Positions 20,308-28,025 of a stretch of 64,000 nt of DNA are shown piece by piece. The notes below the pieces were generated by a model. The model made no database searches and was not told the origin of the DNA. It saw nothing but the letters and a program-made list of their open reading frames with translations. The stretch comes from CAVQHY01 sp963712465 (GTDB lineage: Bacteria > Actinomycetota > Thermoleophilia > Gaiellales > Gaiellaceae), in NCBI GenBank assembly GCA_963712465.1, contig CAVQHY010000005.1:310001-374000 (forward strand). The letters run 5' to 3'. Both the position numbers and the translations under genes were made by a program. Positions within the stretch are counted from its first letter, which is position 1, and every line of letters starts with the position of its first letter.

Positions 20308-21286
20308 GCTTCGCCGGATCGCTGACGCGATCCGCGAGCACGACCGCTTTCTCGTGGTCACGCACGAGAACCCCGACGGCGACGCGCTCGGCTCGATTCT
20401 CGCGGCGACGCTCGCGCTCGAGCAGCTCGGGAAGGACGTCGCCATCTACCAGTGCGGCACGACCCCGCTCCCGCAGGAGTACGGCTTCATGGGTCTCGGG
20501 CGGATCAGGCGGGAGCTGCCGCCGGATGTCGCCGAGCGGGTCGTGCTCGCGGTCGACTGCGCCAACGAACGCAGGCTCGGGCCGAGCACGGGGTGGCTCG
20601 AACAGGCCCCTCTCGTCATCGACATCGACCACCACCACGACAACACGCGCTTCGGCGCGCTCAACGCCATCGTCCCCGAGGCCTCCTCGACCGGTGAGAT
20701 TCTCGCCGACCTCTTCGTCGAGCTCGGCATCCGGCTGACGCCCGGCATCGCCGAGGCGCTCTACATCGCCGTCGTCACCGACACCGGCCGCTTCCAGTAC
20801 GCCAACACGACGCCGAAGGCGCTCCGGCTCGCCGCCGATCTGATCGAGGCGGGCGCGGACTTCCACCGGGTCTTCCAGGACGTGTACGAGAACGTCGCCT
20901 TCGCGAAGCTCAAGCTCGTCGCCAGGGCGCTCGAGCGCGCCAAGGTGTACGAGGGTGGGCGGCTCGTCGTGTCCTACCTCGAGAAGAGCGACTTTACGGA
21001 CGCGGGCGCGGAGGAGCCGTTCTCCGAGGGCGTCATCGACTATCTGCGCGGCGTCGAGGGCGCCGAGCTCGCGGCGCTGATCCGGGAGCCGCCGACGCAG
21101 AACGGCCCGACGCGTCGCGTGAGCCTGCGAACGACGCACGAGGACCTCGACGTCTCGGCGATCGCCCGCAAGAGCGGGGGTGGAGGCCATCGGATGGCGG
21201 CCGGCTTCTCGAGCGACGCGTCGGTCGACGAGATCACCGACTTCATCAAACGGGAGTTTCTCGCGCAGTCGCCGACCTCCGGCTAA
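20273..21286 (+). CDS. nrnA: bifunctional oligoribonuclease / pAp phosphatase (DHH family)
   Basis: NrnA degrades nanoRNAs and dephosphorylates pAp. The product (337 residues from ATG 20273; GTG 20249 is an alternative) has the DHH phosphoesterase motifs VTHENPDGDALGS, DCANE, DIDHHHDN and TDTGRFQY, and the DHHA1 substrate motif GGGGHRMAAGF. It overlaps rbfA by 35 bases and sits in the usual rbfA-nrnA-truB order. Confidence 0.95.
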   Translation: MSSPRETTATPELRRIADAIREHDRFLVVTHENPDGDALGSILAATLALEQLGKDVAIYQCGTTPLPQEYGFMGLGRIRRELPPDVAERVVLAVDCANERRLGPSTGWLEQAPLVIDIDHHHDNTRFGALNAIVPEASSTGEILADLFVELGIRLTPGIAEALYIAVVTDTGRFQYANTTPKALRLAADLIEAGADFHRVFQDVYENVAFAKLKLVARALERAKVYEGGRLVVSYLEKSDFTDAGAEEPFSEGVIDYLRGVEGAELAALIREPPTQNGPTRRVSLRTTHEDLDVSAIARKSGGGGHRMAAGFSSDASVDEITDFIKREFLAQSPTSG

Positions 21287-21379
21287 CCGAAGCCGCGTCT
21301 GCGAGGGTCGCTCGTGCACGCGAGTAGGGTCGCGTGCGGGCGTGCCCGTTTCGGGGAGTGGCGGTGTACGCTCGTCGCC

Positions 21380-22171
21380 GTGAGCGGTCTCGTGCTCGTG
21401 GACAAGCCGGCCGGCCCATCCTCGTTTGCGCTGGTCGCGCAGCTGCGCCGCCGCTACGGCGTCAAGGCGGGGCACGCGGGCACCCTCGATCCGTTCGCGA
21501 CGGGGCTTCTGCTCGTGCTGCTCGGGCCGGCGACGCGGCTCGCCCGCTACCTGGTCGGTCTCGACAAGCGCTACGTGAGCGAGTTTCGCCTCGGCCTCCG
21601 CACGACGACCGGGGACGGGGAGGGGGACGTGTCCGAACAGACCGAGGTCGCCGACCTCGGCGACATCGAGGCGATGCGCGGCGACGTCGACCTTCGCGTC
21701 CCGGCCGCCTCTGCGGTGAAGATCGGCGGGGAGCGGGCCTACCGGCTCCACCGCAAGGGCATCGCCGTCGAGATGCCGATCCGCCGCTCGACGATCCACG
21801 ACCTTCGTGTCCTCCGCTACGAGCCGCCGCTCGTGTCGCTCGATCTCAGCGTCTCGAGCGGAACGTACGTCCGGGCGATCGCCGACGCGCTCGGCGGCCA
21901 CTGCCGCACGCTTCGCCGTCTGGGTGTCGGGCCGTTCCGGGTCGAGGACGCCGACGACGAGCGCGTGCTCGCCCCGCTCGCGGCGCTGCCACATCTTCCG
22001 GAACGCGAGCTGGAGGGCGACGAGCTGCGGCTCGTCACCAGCGGCCGGCCGATCCCGGGCGCCGGAGAGGGCCCGGTGGCGCTCTGGCAGGGCGACAGGC
22101 TCGTCGCGGTCGGACGGGCCGGCGGAGGCTTGATTCGGCCCGAGACGGTGATGCCGGTGGCTGCGCCGTGA
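21380..22171 (+). CDS. truB: tRNA pseudouridine-55 synthase
   Basis: TruB makes pseudouridine 55 in the T loop of tRNAs. The 263-residue product has the catalytic HAGTLDPFATGLLLV (Asp) and later GGERAYRLHRKG and SSGTYVRAIADALG. GTG 21380 is chosen because the conserved SGLVLVDKPAG begins one residue later; TACGCT (21367-21372) ends 8 nt upstream and may be its -10. The stop overlaps the ribF start (GTGA). Confidence 0.96.
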   Translation: MSGLVLVDKPAGPSSFALVAQLRRRYGVKAGHAGTLDPFATGLLLVLLGPATRLARYLVGLDKRYVSEFRLGLRTTTGDGEGDVSEQTEVADLGDIEAMRGDVDLRVPAASAVKIGGERAYRLHRKGIAVEMPIRRSTIHDLRVLRYEPPLVSLDLSVSSGTYVRAIADALGGHCRTLRRLGVGPFRVEDADDERVLAPLAALPHLPERELEGDELRLVTSGRPIPGAGEGPVALWQGDRLVAVGRAGGGLIRPETVMPVAAP

Positions 22172-23115
22172 TCGCGCGGTCGCCCGGCGAGCTCGAGGCA
22201 GCGGAGCGAGCCGTCGCGATCGGTACGTTCGACGGCGTTCATCGGGGCCATCGTGCCGTGATCGAGGCGGCGAGATCGACGGGCCTTCGCACCTGCGTCG
22301 TCACGTTCGATCCGCACCCGCGCAAGGTGCTCGGCTACGGCGTGGAGCTGCTCGCCACCTTCGAGCGGCGGCTCGAGCTGATCGAGGCTGCAGGCCCGGA
22401 CGACGTCCTCGTGGTCGCGTTCACTCAGGAGACCGCGCAGCTCGAGCCCGAGGAGTTCGTCGAGGCGACTCTGACCCCGATCGGCACCCGCGTCGTGGTC
22501 GCGGGCGAGGACTTCCGCTTCGGTCGGCGACGCCGGGGCGACGCCGACCTTCTCCGCTCGCTCGGCATCGACGTCAGGCCCGTACCGCTCGTCGAAGGCG
22601 TGTCGTCGAGCCGGATTCGCGAGCTCCTGCGCGACGGCGACGTCGCCGGCGCCGCGCTTCTGCTCGGCCGCCCGCCCGAGCTCGAGGGGATCGTCGTCTC
22701 CGGCGATCAGCGGGGCGGTACGCTCGGCTTCCCCACCGCGAACCTGGCCGTCGCCGCCGACCTGCTCGTACCGCGGTACGGGATCTACGCCGGCGCCGGT
22801 GGGGTCGCGCTCGACAGGGCGCGGGGTGGGGTGGTGGGAGAAATCGGCGGGGTCGCGCTCGACGGGCCGCGGGGTGGGGTGGGAGAGATGTTCAGGGCAG
22901 GCGTCTCCGTCGGGGTCAACCCGCACTACGGCGGCACGGAGCGGCGGATCGAGGCGTTCCTGCTCGACTTCTCGGGCGATCTCTACGGAGAGCGGCTCAG
23001 GCTCGAGCTCTGGCAGAGGCTGCGAGACGAGCGTGCGTTCGCGAGCGAGAGGGCGCTCGTCGAGCAGATTGCGCACGATGTCGAGGCCGCCCGCGAGGCG
23101 CAGCGGCCCGTGTGA
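22168..23115 (+). CDS. ribF: bifunctional riboflavin kinase / FAD synthetase
   Basis: RibF converts riboflavin to FMN and FAD. The 315-residue product has the adenylyltransferase domain (IGTFDGVHRGHRAVI; the SSSRIRELL motif) and the riboflavin kinase domain (GTLGFPTANL, then SVGVNPHYGG). Between YGIYAG and the SVGVNP strand lie about 30 extra residues with two GGVALD units, encoded by two tandem copies of the G-rich repeat (22801-22885). The reading frame continues and the surrounding kinase motifs are intact, so the enzyme may tolerate the loop. Confidence 0.96.
   Translation: MIARSPGELEAAERAVAIGTFDGVHRGHRAVIEAARSTGLRTCVVTFDPHPRKVLGYGVELLATFERRLELIEAAGPDDVLVVAFTQETAQLEPEEFVEATLTPIGTRVVVAGEDFRFGRRRRGDADLLRSLGIDVRPVPLVEGVSSSRIRELLRDGDVAGAALLLGRPPELEGIVVSGDQRGGTLGFPTANLAVAADLLVPRYGIYAGAGGVALDRARGGVVGEIGGVALDGPRGGVGEMFRAGVSVGVNPHYGGTERRIEAFLLDFSGDLYGERLRLELWQRLRDERAFASERALVEQIAHDVEAAREAQRPV
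22801..22885 (+). repeat. two tandem copies of the G-rich dispersed repeat, in frame in ribF
   Basis: Copies at 22801-22840 and 22849-22885 both begin GGGGTCGCGCTCGAC and continue into the G-run block, ending GGTGGTGGGAG in the first and GGTGGGAGAG in the second. They are direct repeats, in the same orientation as the gene, and add about 30 residues to the riboflavin kinase domain. Confidence 0.85.
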
Positions 23116-23627
23116 TACTGGCCCCGGTGAAGGTGCTCCTCGCGTACGACGGCTACGAACGGAGCCGCGCTGCGCTCGACGAGGCCGCGAAGGCGGCTGC
23201 AGATGGCGGATCGGTGACGGTGCTGACGGTGACGCAGCCCGAGGAAGATCCTTTCGTCGCGGACGAGATCTGGCACACCCCGGGATCGCACGAGCTCGAC
23301 GTCGCGTCGACGCCGGTGGACCGAAACCCGGACACGTCGAATCGAGCTCCACACACGCACGCCGACGAGATCGCCGAGGGTGCGCGCGCCTACCTGGCGG
23401 GCCTCGGCGTGCCGGCCGACGCGAAGGTCGAGGGCGGCGAGGCGGCCGAGGCGATCCTCGCCGAGGCGAGATCCGGCGGCTACGACCTGCTCGTGGTCGG
23501 CTCGCGCAAGCACGGACGGCTCGCTCGGCTCCTGCTTGGCAGCGTCAGCCACGCGATCGCCGATGCGGCGCCGTGCCCGGTGCTGATCGTGACCGAGGAC
23601 ACGATCGTCCGCGTTGAGGCGCGCTAG
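23112..23627 (+). CDS. universal stress protein (UspA family)
   Basis: A 171-residue single-domain Usp protein. The strand VKVLLAYDGYERSRAALDEA opens the fold and the ATP-binding type motif is present near the C-terminus: GSRKHGRLARLLLGSVSHAI, then APCPVLIV. GTG 23112 overlaps the ribF stop by four bases; GTG 23127, 8 nt after GATACT, is an alternative leaderless start. The role is probably stress-related nucleotide binding; the partner is unknown. It interrupts the common ribF-rpsO neighbourhood. Confidence 0.9.
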   Translation: MILAPVKVLLAYDGYERSRAALDEAAKAAADGGSVTVLTVTQPEEDPFVADEIWHTPGSHELDVASTPVDRNPDTSNRAPHTHADEIAEGARAYLAGLGVPADAKVEGGEAAEAILAEARSGGYDLLVVGSRKHGRLARLLLGSVSHAIADAAPCPVLIVTEDTIVRVEAR

Positions 23628-23633
23628 GCGCGC

Positions 23634-25019
23634 CTAGAGCGAGAGGGCGAGGCCGCTGCGGCGAGGATCGGCTCCGATGCCTGCCCGGCCGACGGCGTTG
23701 ACACCGCCGAAGTAGTGATGCCTCGCCGGCCATTCGCGCACCGCCCGGCCCGCGGCCTCGAGGGCCTCGACCGACGCCGCGCTCCAGCCCGGCTCGAGCT
23801 GGACGAGCTCGGGCGTCGGGTGCAGGCGCTGCCGGTCGATCGCCTCCTGCGCCGATAGGCCCTCGTCGAGGACGCCGGACAGCACCTGCGCCATCGCGGA
23901 GCGAAGACGCGTCCCGCCGGCCGCTCCAGCCGCCAGCACGAGGCCGGCCGCGTCGACGGCGACCGACGGGGCCATCATGCTGGCCATGCGCTTGCCGGGG
24001 ACGAGCGGGCCGACGACGAGGTCGGTCTCGCCGAGCATGCTGTTCAGGTGGATGTCGAGGCCCGGAAGCCAGTCGCCGGAGCCGAGGCCGAGGCTCGACG
24101 TGAGGACGCAGGCGTTTCCGGCGGCGTCGACGACCGTCAAGCTCGTGGTCTCCCCGTCCATATCGGTCGCCGTGAGAGTCCCGGCGAGCGCGAGGGCGCG
24201 CTCCGGCTCGGATGCCGCTCGAAGCGTGGGGAGCGCGGCGAGTACGGGAGCGAGCGGCGCGAGGCCTGGGCGCGTGAGCACGCGTGTCCCGGCGAAGCGC
24301 ACCGCGACCGGCTCCCGCCAGCACGGCTTGTAGGCGGCGAGGTCGTCAGCCGTGACGAGTCCGCCGCGCTCGGCCATGAGGTCGAGAATCGAGCGCGCGA
24401 TCGTGCCGCTGTAGAAGGTTTGCGCGCCCTCGTCGGCCACGAGCTCGAACGCCTCCGCGAGACCGGGCTGCCGTAACACGTCGCCGGCCGCGAGCAGCCG
24501 TCCCCCAGGAGCGTAGATGTCCGCCCCCTCGCGCATCGTCATCACGGCCTCGAGCATCGCGAGGCACGCCGCGTGTGCCGGCGGGAGCGCGACGCCCTCT
24601 CGGGCGAGCGCGAGTGCCGGGGCGCAGAGCCGCGGCCAGGGCAGACGGCCGTGTCGTCGCCAGAGCTCGTCGAGCCCGGCAGGGACGCCGGGGACGGCGC
24701 ACGAGTCGATCCCGACCGCGTAGTGAACCAGCTGCTCACCGAAGGGGACGTGCAATTCCCGCAGCCGCCGGGTTCGCCGTGCGGTGCCCAGTCCGGGCAC
24801 GGCGACGAAGAAGTCGAGGAGTGTCGCCCGCCCCGAGCGCCCATCCCACCAGATCGCGTGGCCGCCGCCCATGACACCCGTCATCACCGTCTCTGCGACG
24901 CACGTCACGAGCGCTGCTGCAACGGCCGCATCGGCCGCGGTACCCCCCTCGGAGAGGATTTCGAGACCGGCCTGCGCGGTCGCCGGATGCCCGGCTGCGA
25001 CGGCTGGGGAGACGCCCAT
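23634..25019 (-). CDS. gamma-glutamyltransferase-like Ntn hydrolase
   Basis: Gamma-glutamyltransferases cleave glutathione or transfer its glutamyl group after self-cleavage at a Thr. This 461-residue protein has the N-terminal ATAQAGLEILSEGGTAADAAVA, TGVMGGGHAIWW, and the processing region GETTSLTVVDAAGNA, with the nucleophile Thr near residue 300. It is shorter than typical GGTs (about 530-580) and has no obvious signal peptide. Start at 25019 is set by the conserved GVSPAVAAGHPATA. It is divergent from rpsO with only 24 bases between start codons. Confidence 0.88.
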   Translation of the reverse strand: MGVSPAVAAGHPATAQAGLEILSEGGTAADAAVAAALVTCVAETVMTGVMGGGHAIWWDGRSGRATLLDFFVAVPGLGTARRTRRLRELHVPFGEQLVHYAVGIDSCAVPGVPAGLDELWRRHGRLPWPRLCAPALALAREGVALPPAHAACLAMLEAVMTMREGADIYAPGGRLLAAGDVLRQPGLAEAFELVADEGAQTFYSGTIARSILDLMAERGGLVTADDLAAYKPCWREPVAVRFAGTRVLTRPGLAPLAPVLAALPTLRAASEPERALALAGTLTATDMDGETTSLTVVDAAGNACVLTSSLGLGSGDWLPGLDIHLNSMLGETDLVVGPLVPGKRMASMMAPSVAVDAAGLVLAAGAAGGTRLRSAMAQVLSGVLDEGLSAQEAIDRQRLHPTPELVQLEPGWSAASVEALEAAGRAVREWPARHHYFGGVNAVGRAGIGADPRRSGLALSL

Positions 25020-25043
25020 TCCTGCTAGCCTACGGCGAGTTCC

Positions 25044-25313
25044 ATGGGCCTCACGAAGGAAGCGAAGAGAGAGATCGTGGGCGAGCACGGGCGCTCCGAC
25101 GCCGACACGGGCTCGCCGCAGGTTCAGATCGCCATGCTCACGAAGCGGATCGACCAGCTGACCGAGCACCTGCGCACGCACAAGAAGGACCACCACTCGC
25201 GGCGCGGACTCCTCATGCTCGTCGGCCGCCGTCGGCGACTCCTCAACTACCTCCAGAGGCGAGATCTCGAGGGCTATCGCACGCTGATCAAGGACCTCGG
25301 CCTGCGCAGATAG
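25044..25313 (+). CDS. rpsO: 30S ribosomal protein S15
   Basis: The 89-residue S15 has the standard length and the motifs DTGSPQVQIAMLTKRIDQLTEHL and HHSRRGLLMLVGRRRRLLNYL (given in part). TAGCCT at 25026-25031, 12 nt upstream of ATG 25044, may be the -10. Its -35 would fall inside the divergent GGT-like gene. pnp follows in the classic order after a structured leader. Confidence 0.97.
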   Translation: MGLTKEAKREIVGEHGRSDADTGSPQVQIAMLTKRIDQLTEHLRTHKKDHHSRRGLLMLVGRRRRLLNYLQRRDLEGYRTLIKDLGLRR

Positions 25314-25344
25314 CCGCGATCGGGCCGGCCGGCGGGGCGCCGGT

Positions 25345-25392
25345 GGAAGTTTGAGGGAGCGCCCGCCGTTCGGGGCCCTGCTTCAAACCTCC
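25345..25392 (+). promoter_or_regulatory. stem-loop in the rpsO-pnp spacer (possible pnp leader control element)
   Basis: GGAAGTTTGAG (25345-25355) can pair with CTTCAAACCTCC (25381-25392) with one mismatch. The stem encloses a GC-rich inner loop and lies 31 nt before the pnp ATG, which has its own GGAGG. In E. coli, pnp is autoregulated through an RNase III-cut leader hairpin; this could be the equivalent. There is no T-run, so it is not a terminator. Confidence 0.5.
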
Positions 25393-25423
25393 GCCTCCGC
25401 TCCATAACGAAGGAGGCACATAG

Positions 25424-27910
25424 ATGAGCACCACCCTCTCGTCCAGGACTGCGGTCTCTGCAGTCGTCGGACGCCAGGAGATCACGTTCGAGACCGGGCA
25501 TCTGGCCAAGCAGGCCGACGGGGCCGTCGTCGTCCGCAGCGGCGACTCGATGGTCCTCGCGACCGCGCAAGGTCGCCTCGAGGCCCGCGAGGGCGCCGAC
25601 TTCTTCCCGCTCACCGTGGACGTCGAGGAGCGGATGTACGCAGCCGGGAAGATCCCCGGCGGATTCTTCAAGCGCGAGGGGCGTCCGACCGAGCGCGCGA
25701 TCCTCACTGCCCGCATGATCGACCGCCCGATCCGACCGCTGTGGCCGAAGGGGTTCAAGAACGAGGTACAGGTGATCGCGACCGTGCTGTCGGCGGATCT
25801 GATCACCGCGCACGACATCCTGGCCATGAACGGCGCCTCTGCCGCCCTGATGATCTCGCCGCTTCCCTTCCTCGGTCCGGTCGGCGCCGTGCGGATCGGG
25901 CTGATCGAGGGCGAGCTCGTCGTCAACCCGACCTTGCCGGAGCTCGAGGAGCACTCGGGCCTCGACCTGCTGGTCGTCGGCACGAAAGAGGCGCTGACGA
26001 TGGTCGAGTGCGGCGCCGACGAGGTGCCCGAGGATACGCTCCTGGCCGCGTTCGAGCTGGCCCAGGTGGAGATCCGGAAGCTCTGTGAGGTGCAGGAGGG
26101 GCTTCGCGACCTGGTCGGCAAGCCGAAGTGGCTGGATCCCGCGCTCACCGAGGAGCTCGCGGCCGACCACGGGCAGCGGCTGATCGAGCGGATCCGGGCG
26201 GAGGGCCTTCGAGTGGCCGACGACGAGGTCTCGGCGATCGAGGCCGAGCTGTGCCCGGAGCTCACGATGGCGTCGACCGAGGAGGACATCACCCGGCGCT
26301 TCCAGGTTCGGTCGAGCCTCGCGACGATCGTCGACGGCACCCGCCTCGAGGCTGTAGCGGCGCCCGTGCGCGACCAGTTCGAGGTCGACCTGCGCGCGCT
26401 CACGGATGCGGAGCAGGACTCGAAGGAGCTTAGGTCGGCCAAGCGTCAGGTGCTGTTCGACCGCATCGTCGAGGACGTACAGCTCCCGTGGGAGTCTGCG
26501 GTCGGCTCGGAGGCCGAGGAGCTTTCCGCTCGAGACTCGATCACGCGCCAGTATGTGAAGCGCGCGGCAGAGACGATCTACAAGGATCTCGTCCGCAAGA
26601 AGATCGCCGTCGAGAAGCGGCGGCCGGACGGGCGGGGGACCGAGGAGATCCGGCCGATCGAATGCGAGGTCGGCGTCTCCCCGCGCACGCACGGGTCGGC
26701 GCTGTTCACGCGTGGCCAGACGCAGATCATGACCCTGCTCACGCTCGGCACCGCGAAGGAGGGCCAGCGGATCGACGACCTCTCGCTCGAGAGCGACCGC
26801 CGGTACATGCACCACTACAACTTCCCGCCCTACTCGGTCGGCGAGACCGGGTTCATGCGGGGCCCGAAGCGGCGCGACATCGGTCACGGCGCGCTCGCCC
26901 AGCGTGCGCTCGAGGCTGTGATTCCGTCGGCCGAGGACTTCCCCTACGCGATCCGGCTCGTGTCGGAGACCCTCGAGTCCAACGGCTCGTCGTCGATGGG
27001 CTCCGTCTGCGGCTCGACTCTCTCGCTGATGGATGCCGGGGTCCCGATCCGCCGGCCTGTCAGCGGCATCGCCATGGGCCTGGTCAAGGAGGGCGACGAT
27101 CACGCGATCCTGACCGACATCCAGGGCGCCGAGGATCACCTCGGGGACATGGACTTCAAGGTCGCCGGGACGACCGAGGGCATCACTGCCCTGCAGATGG
27201 ACATCAAGATCACCGGCGTCACGCAGGAGATCATGCGCGCGGCCCTCGAGCAGGCGAAGCGTGCCCGCGGTTTCATTCTCGAGCGGATGGCCGAGGCGAT
27301 CGCCGAGCCGCGGGCGGAGCTGAACGAGAACGCGCCGCGGATCTCGAGCGTCAAGATCGACCCGGAGCAGATCGGACTCGTCATCGGCAAGGGCGGCGAG
27401 ACGATCCGCTCCCTCGAGGCCGACTTCGACGTCCAGATCGACATCGAGGAGGACGGCACCGTCCTCATCTACGCGGTCGACGGGATCAAGGCCGAGGCAG
27501 CGATCTCGGCCGTGAAGGCGCTGACGAAGGAGCCCGAGGTCGGTGACGAGTACACGGGTAAGGTCGTCAAGACGACCGACTTCGGCGCGTTCGTCGAGCT
27601 CAAGAAGGGGACGGACGGCCTCCTCCACGTCTCGAACGTCGGGCCGGGCCGCGTCGCGCACATCGAGGACGTGATCTCGCGGGGCGACGTGCTCGACGTG
27701 GTCGTTCAGGAGGTGGACAAGGCGCGCGGCCGGATTGGCCTGAAGCTCGTGGCGAAGCACGAGGACGGCGGCCTCGTCCAGCCGGAGGAGCTGGTAGAAC
27801 GAGCGAAGGACGCGCCGCCACGCGAGCGCACCGAGCGCCCGCCTCGCGACGGCGACCGGCGCGGCGGTCGGGATCGCGGCCGGAGCCGGGGCCCGCGCCG
27901 CGACGACTGA
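25424..27910 (+). CDS. pnp: polyribonucleotide nucleotidyltransferase (PNPase)
   Basis: PNPase degrades RNA phosphorolytically and can also synthesise tails. The 828-residue product has two RNase PH domains (the second with SSSMGSVCGSTLSLMDAGVP), a KH domain (KIDPEQIGLVIGKGGETIRSL) and an S1 domain (GKVVKTTDFGAFVELKKGTDGL). It is longer than most because of a basic C-terminal tail rich in Arg, Gly and Asp (about the last 60 residues), probably disordered and RNA-binding. AAGGAGG precedes ATG 25424. Confidence 0.97.
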   Translation: MSTTLSSRTAVSAVVGRQEITFETGHLAKQADGAVVVRSGDSMVLATAQGRLEAREGADFFPLTVDVEERMYAAGKIPGGFFKREGRPTERAILTARMIDRPIRPLWPKGFKNEVQVIATVLSADLITAHDILAMNGASAALMISPLPFLGPVGAVRIGLIEGELVVNPTLPELEEHSGLDLLVVGTKEALTMVECGADEVPEDTLLAAFELAQVEIRKLCEVQEGLRDLVGKPKWLDPALTEELAADHGQRLIERIRAEGLRVADDEVSAIEAELCPELTMASTEEDITRRFQVRSSLATIVDGTRLEAVAAPVRDQFEVDLRALTDAEQDSKELRSAKRQVLFDRIVEDVQLPWESAVGSEAEELSARDSITRQYVKRAAETIYKDLVRKKIAVEKRRPDGRGTEEIRPIECEVGVSPRTHGSALFTRGQTQIMTLLTLGTAKEGQRIDDLSLESDRRYMHHYNFPPYSVGETGFMRGPKRRDIGHGALAQRALEAVIPSAEDFPYAIRLVSETLESNGSSSMGSVCGSTLSLMDAGVPIRRPVSGIAMGLVKEGDDHAILTDIQGAEDHLGDMDFKVAGTTEGITALQMDIKITGVTQEIMRAALEQAKRARGFILERMAEAIAEPRAELNENAPRISSVKIDPEQIGLVIGKGGETIRSLEADFDVQIDIEEDGTVLIYAVDGIKAEAAISAVKALTKEPEVGDEYTGKVVKTTDFGAFVELKKGTDGLLHVSNVGPGRVAHIEDVISRGDVLDVVVQEVDKARGRIGLKLVAKHEDGGLVQPEELVERAKDAPPRERTERPPRDGDRRGGRDRGRSRGPRRDD

Positions 27911-27982
27911 AGGGTTCCGGTTCCGGCAGAATCGGCCTGCAGGGTTTCGTCCGGCGAGCTTGGGGTACGGTGGTGACGGAGC

Positions 27983-28021
27983 GGGGTCGCGCCCGACAGG
28001 GCGGGGGTGGGGTGGTGGGAG
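27983..28021 (+). repeat. full copy of the G-rich dispersed repeat upstream of the flavoprotein gene
   Basis: This 39-bp copy begins GGGGTCGCGCCCGACAGGGC and ends GGTGGTGGGAG. It is almost identical to the copy upstream of rbfA. It ends 4 nt before the GTG at 28026, so the GGTGGGAG end is the only ribosome-binding-site candidate for that gene. The strand has four G-runs within about 20 bases, which could form a G-quadruplex. Confidence 0.85.
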
Positions 28022-28025
28022 CATC

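Noticed and set aside
25274..28024. Minus-strand open frame of 916 codons opposite pnp
   Set aside because: A shadow of pnp: no motif, biased composition, and its end runs through the G-rich repeat.
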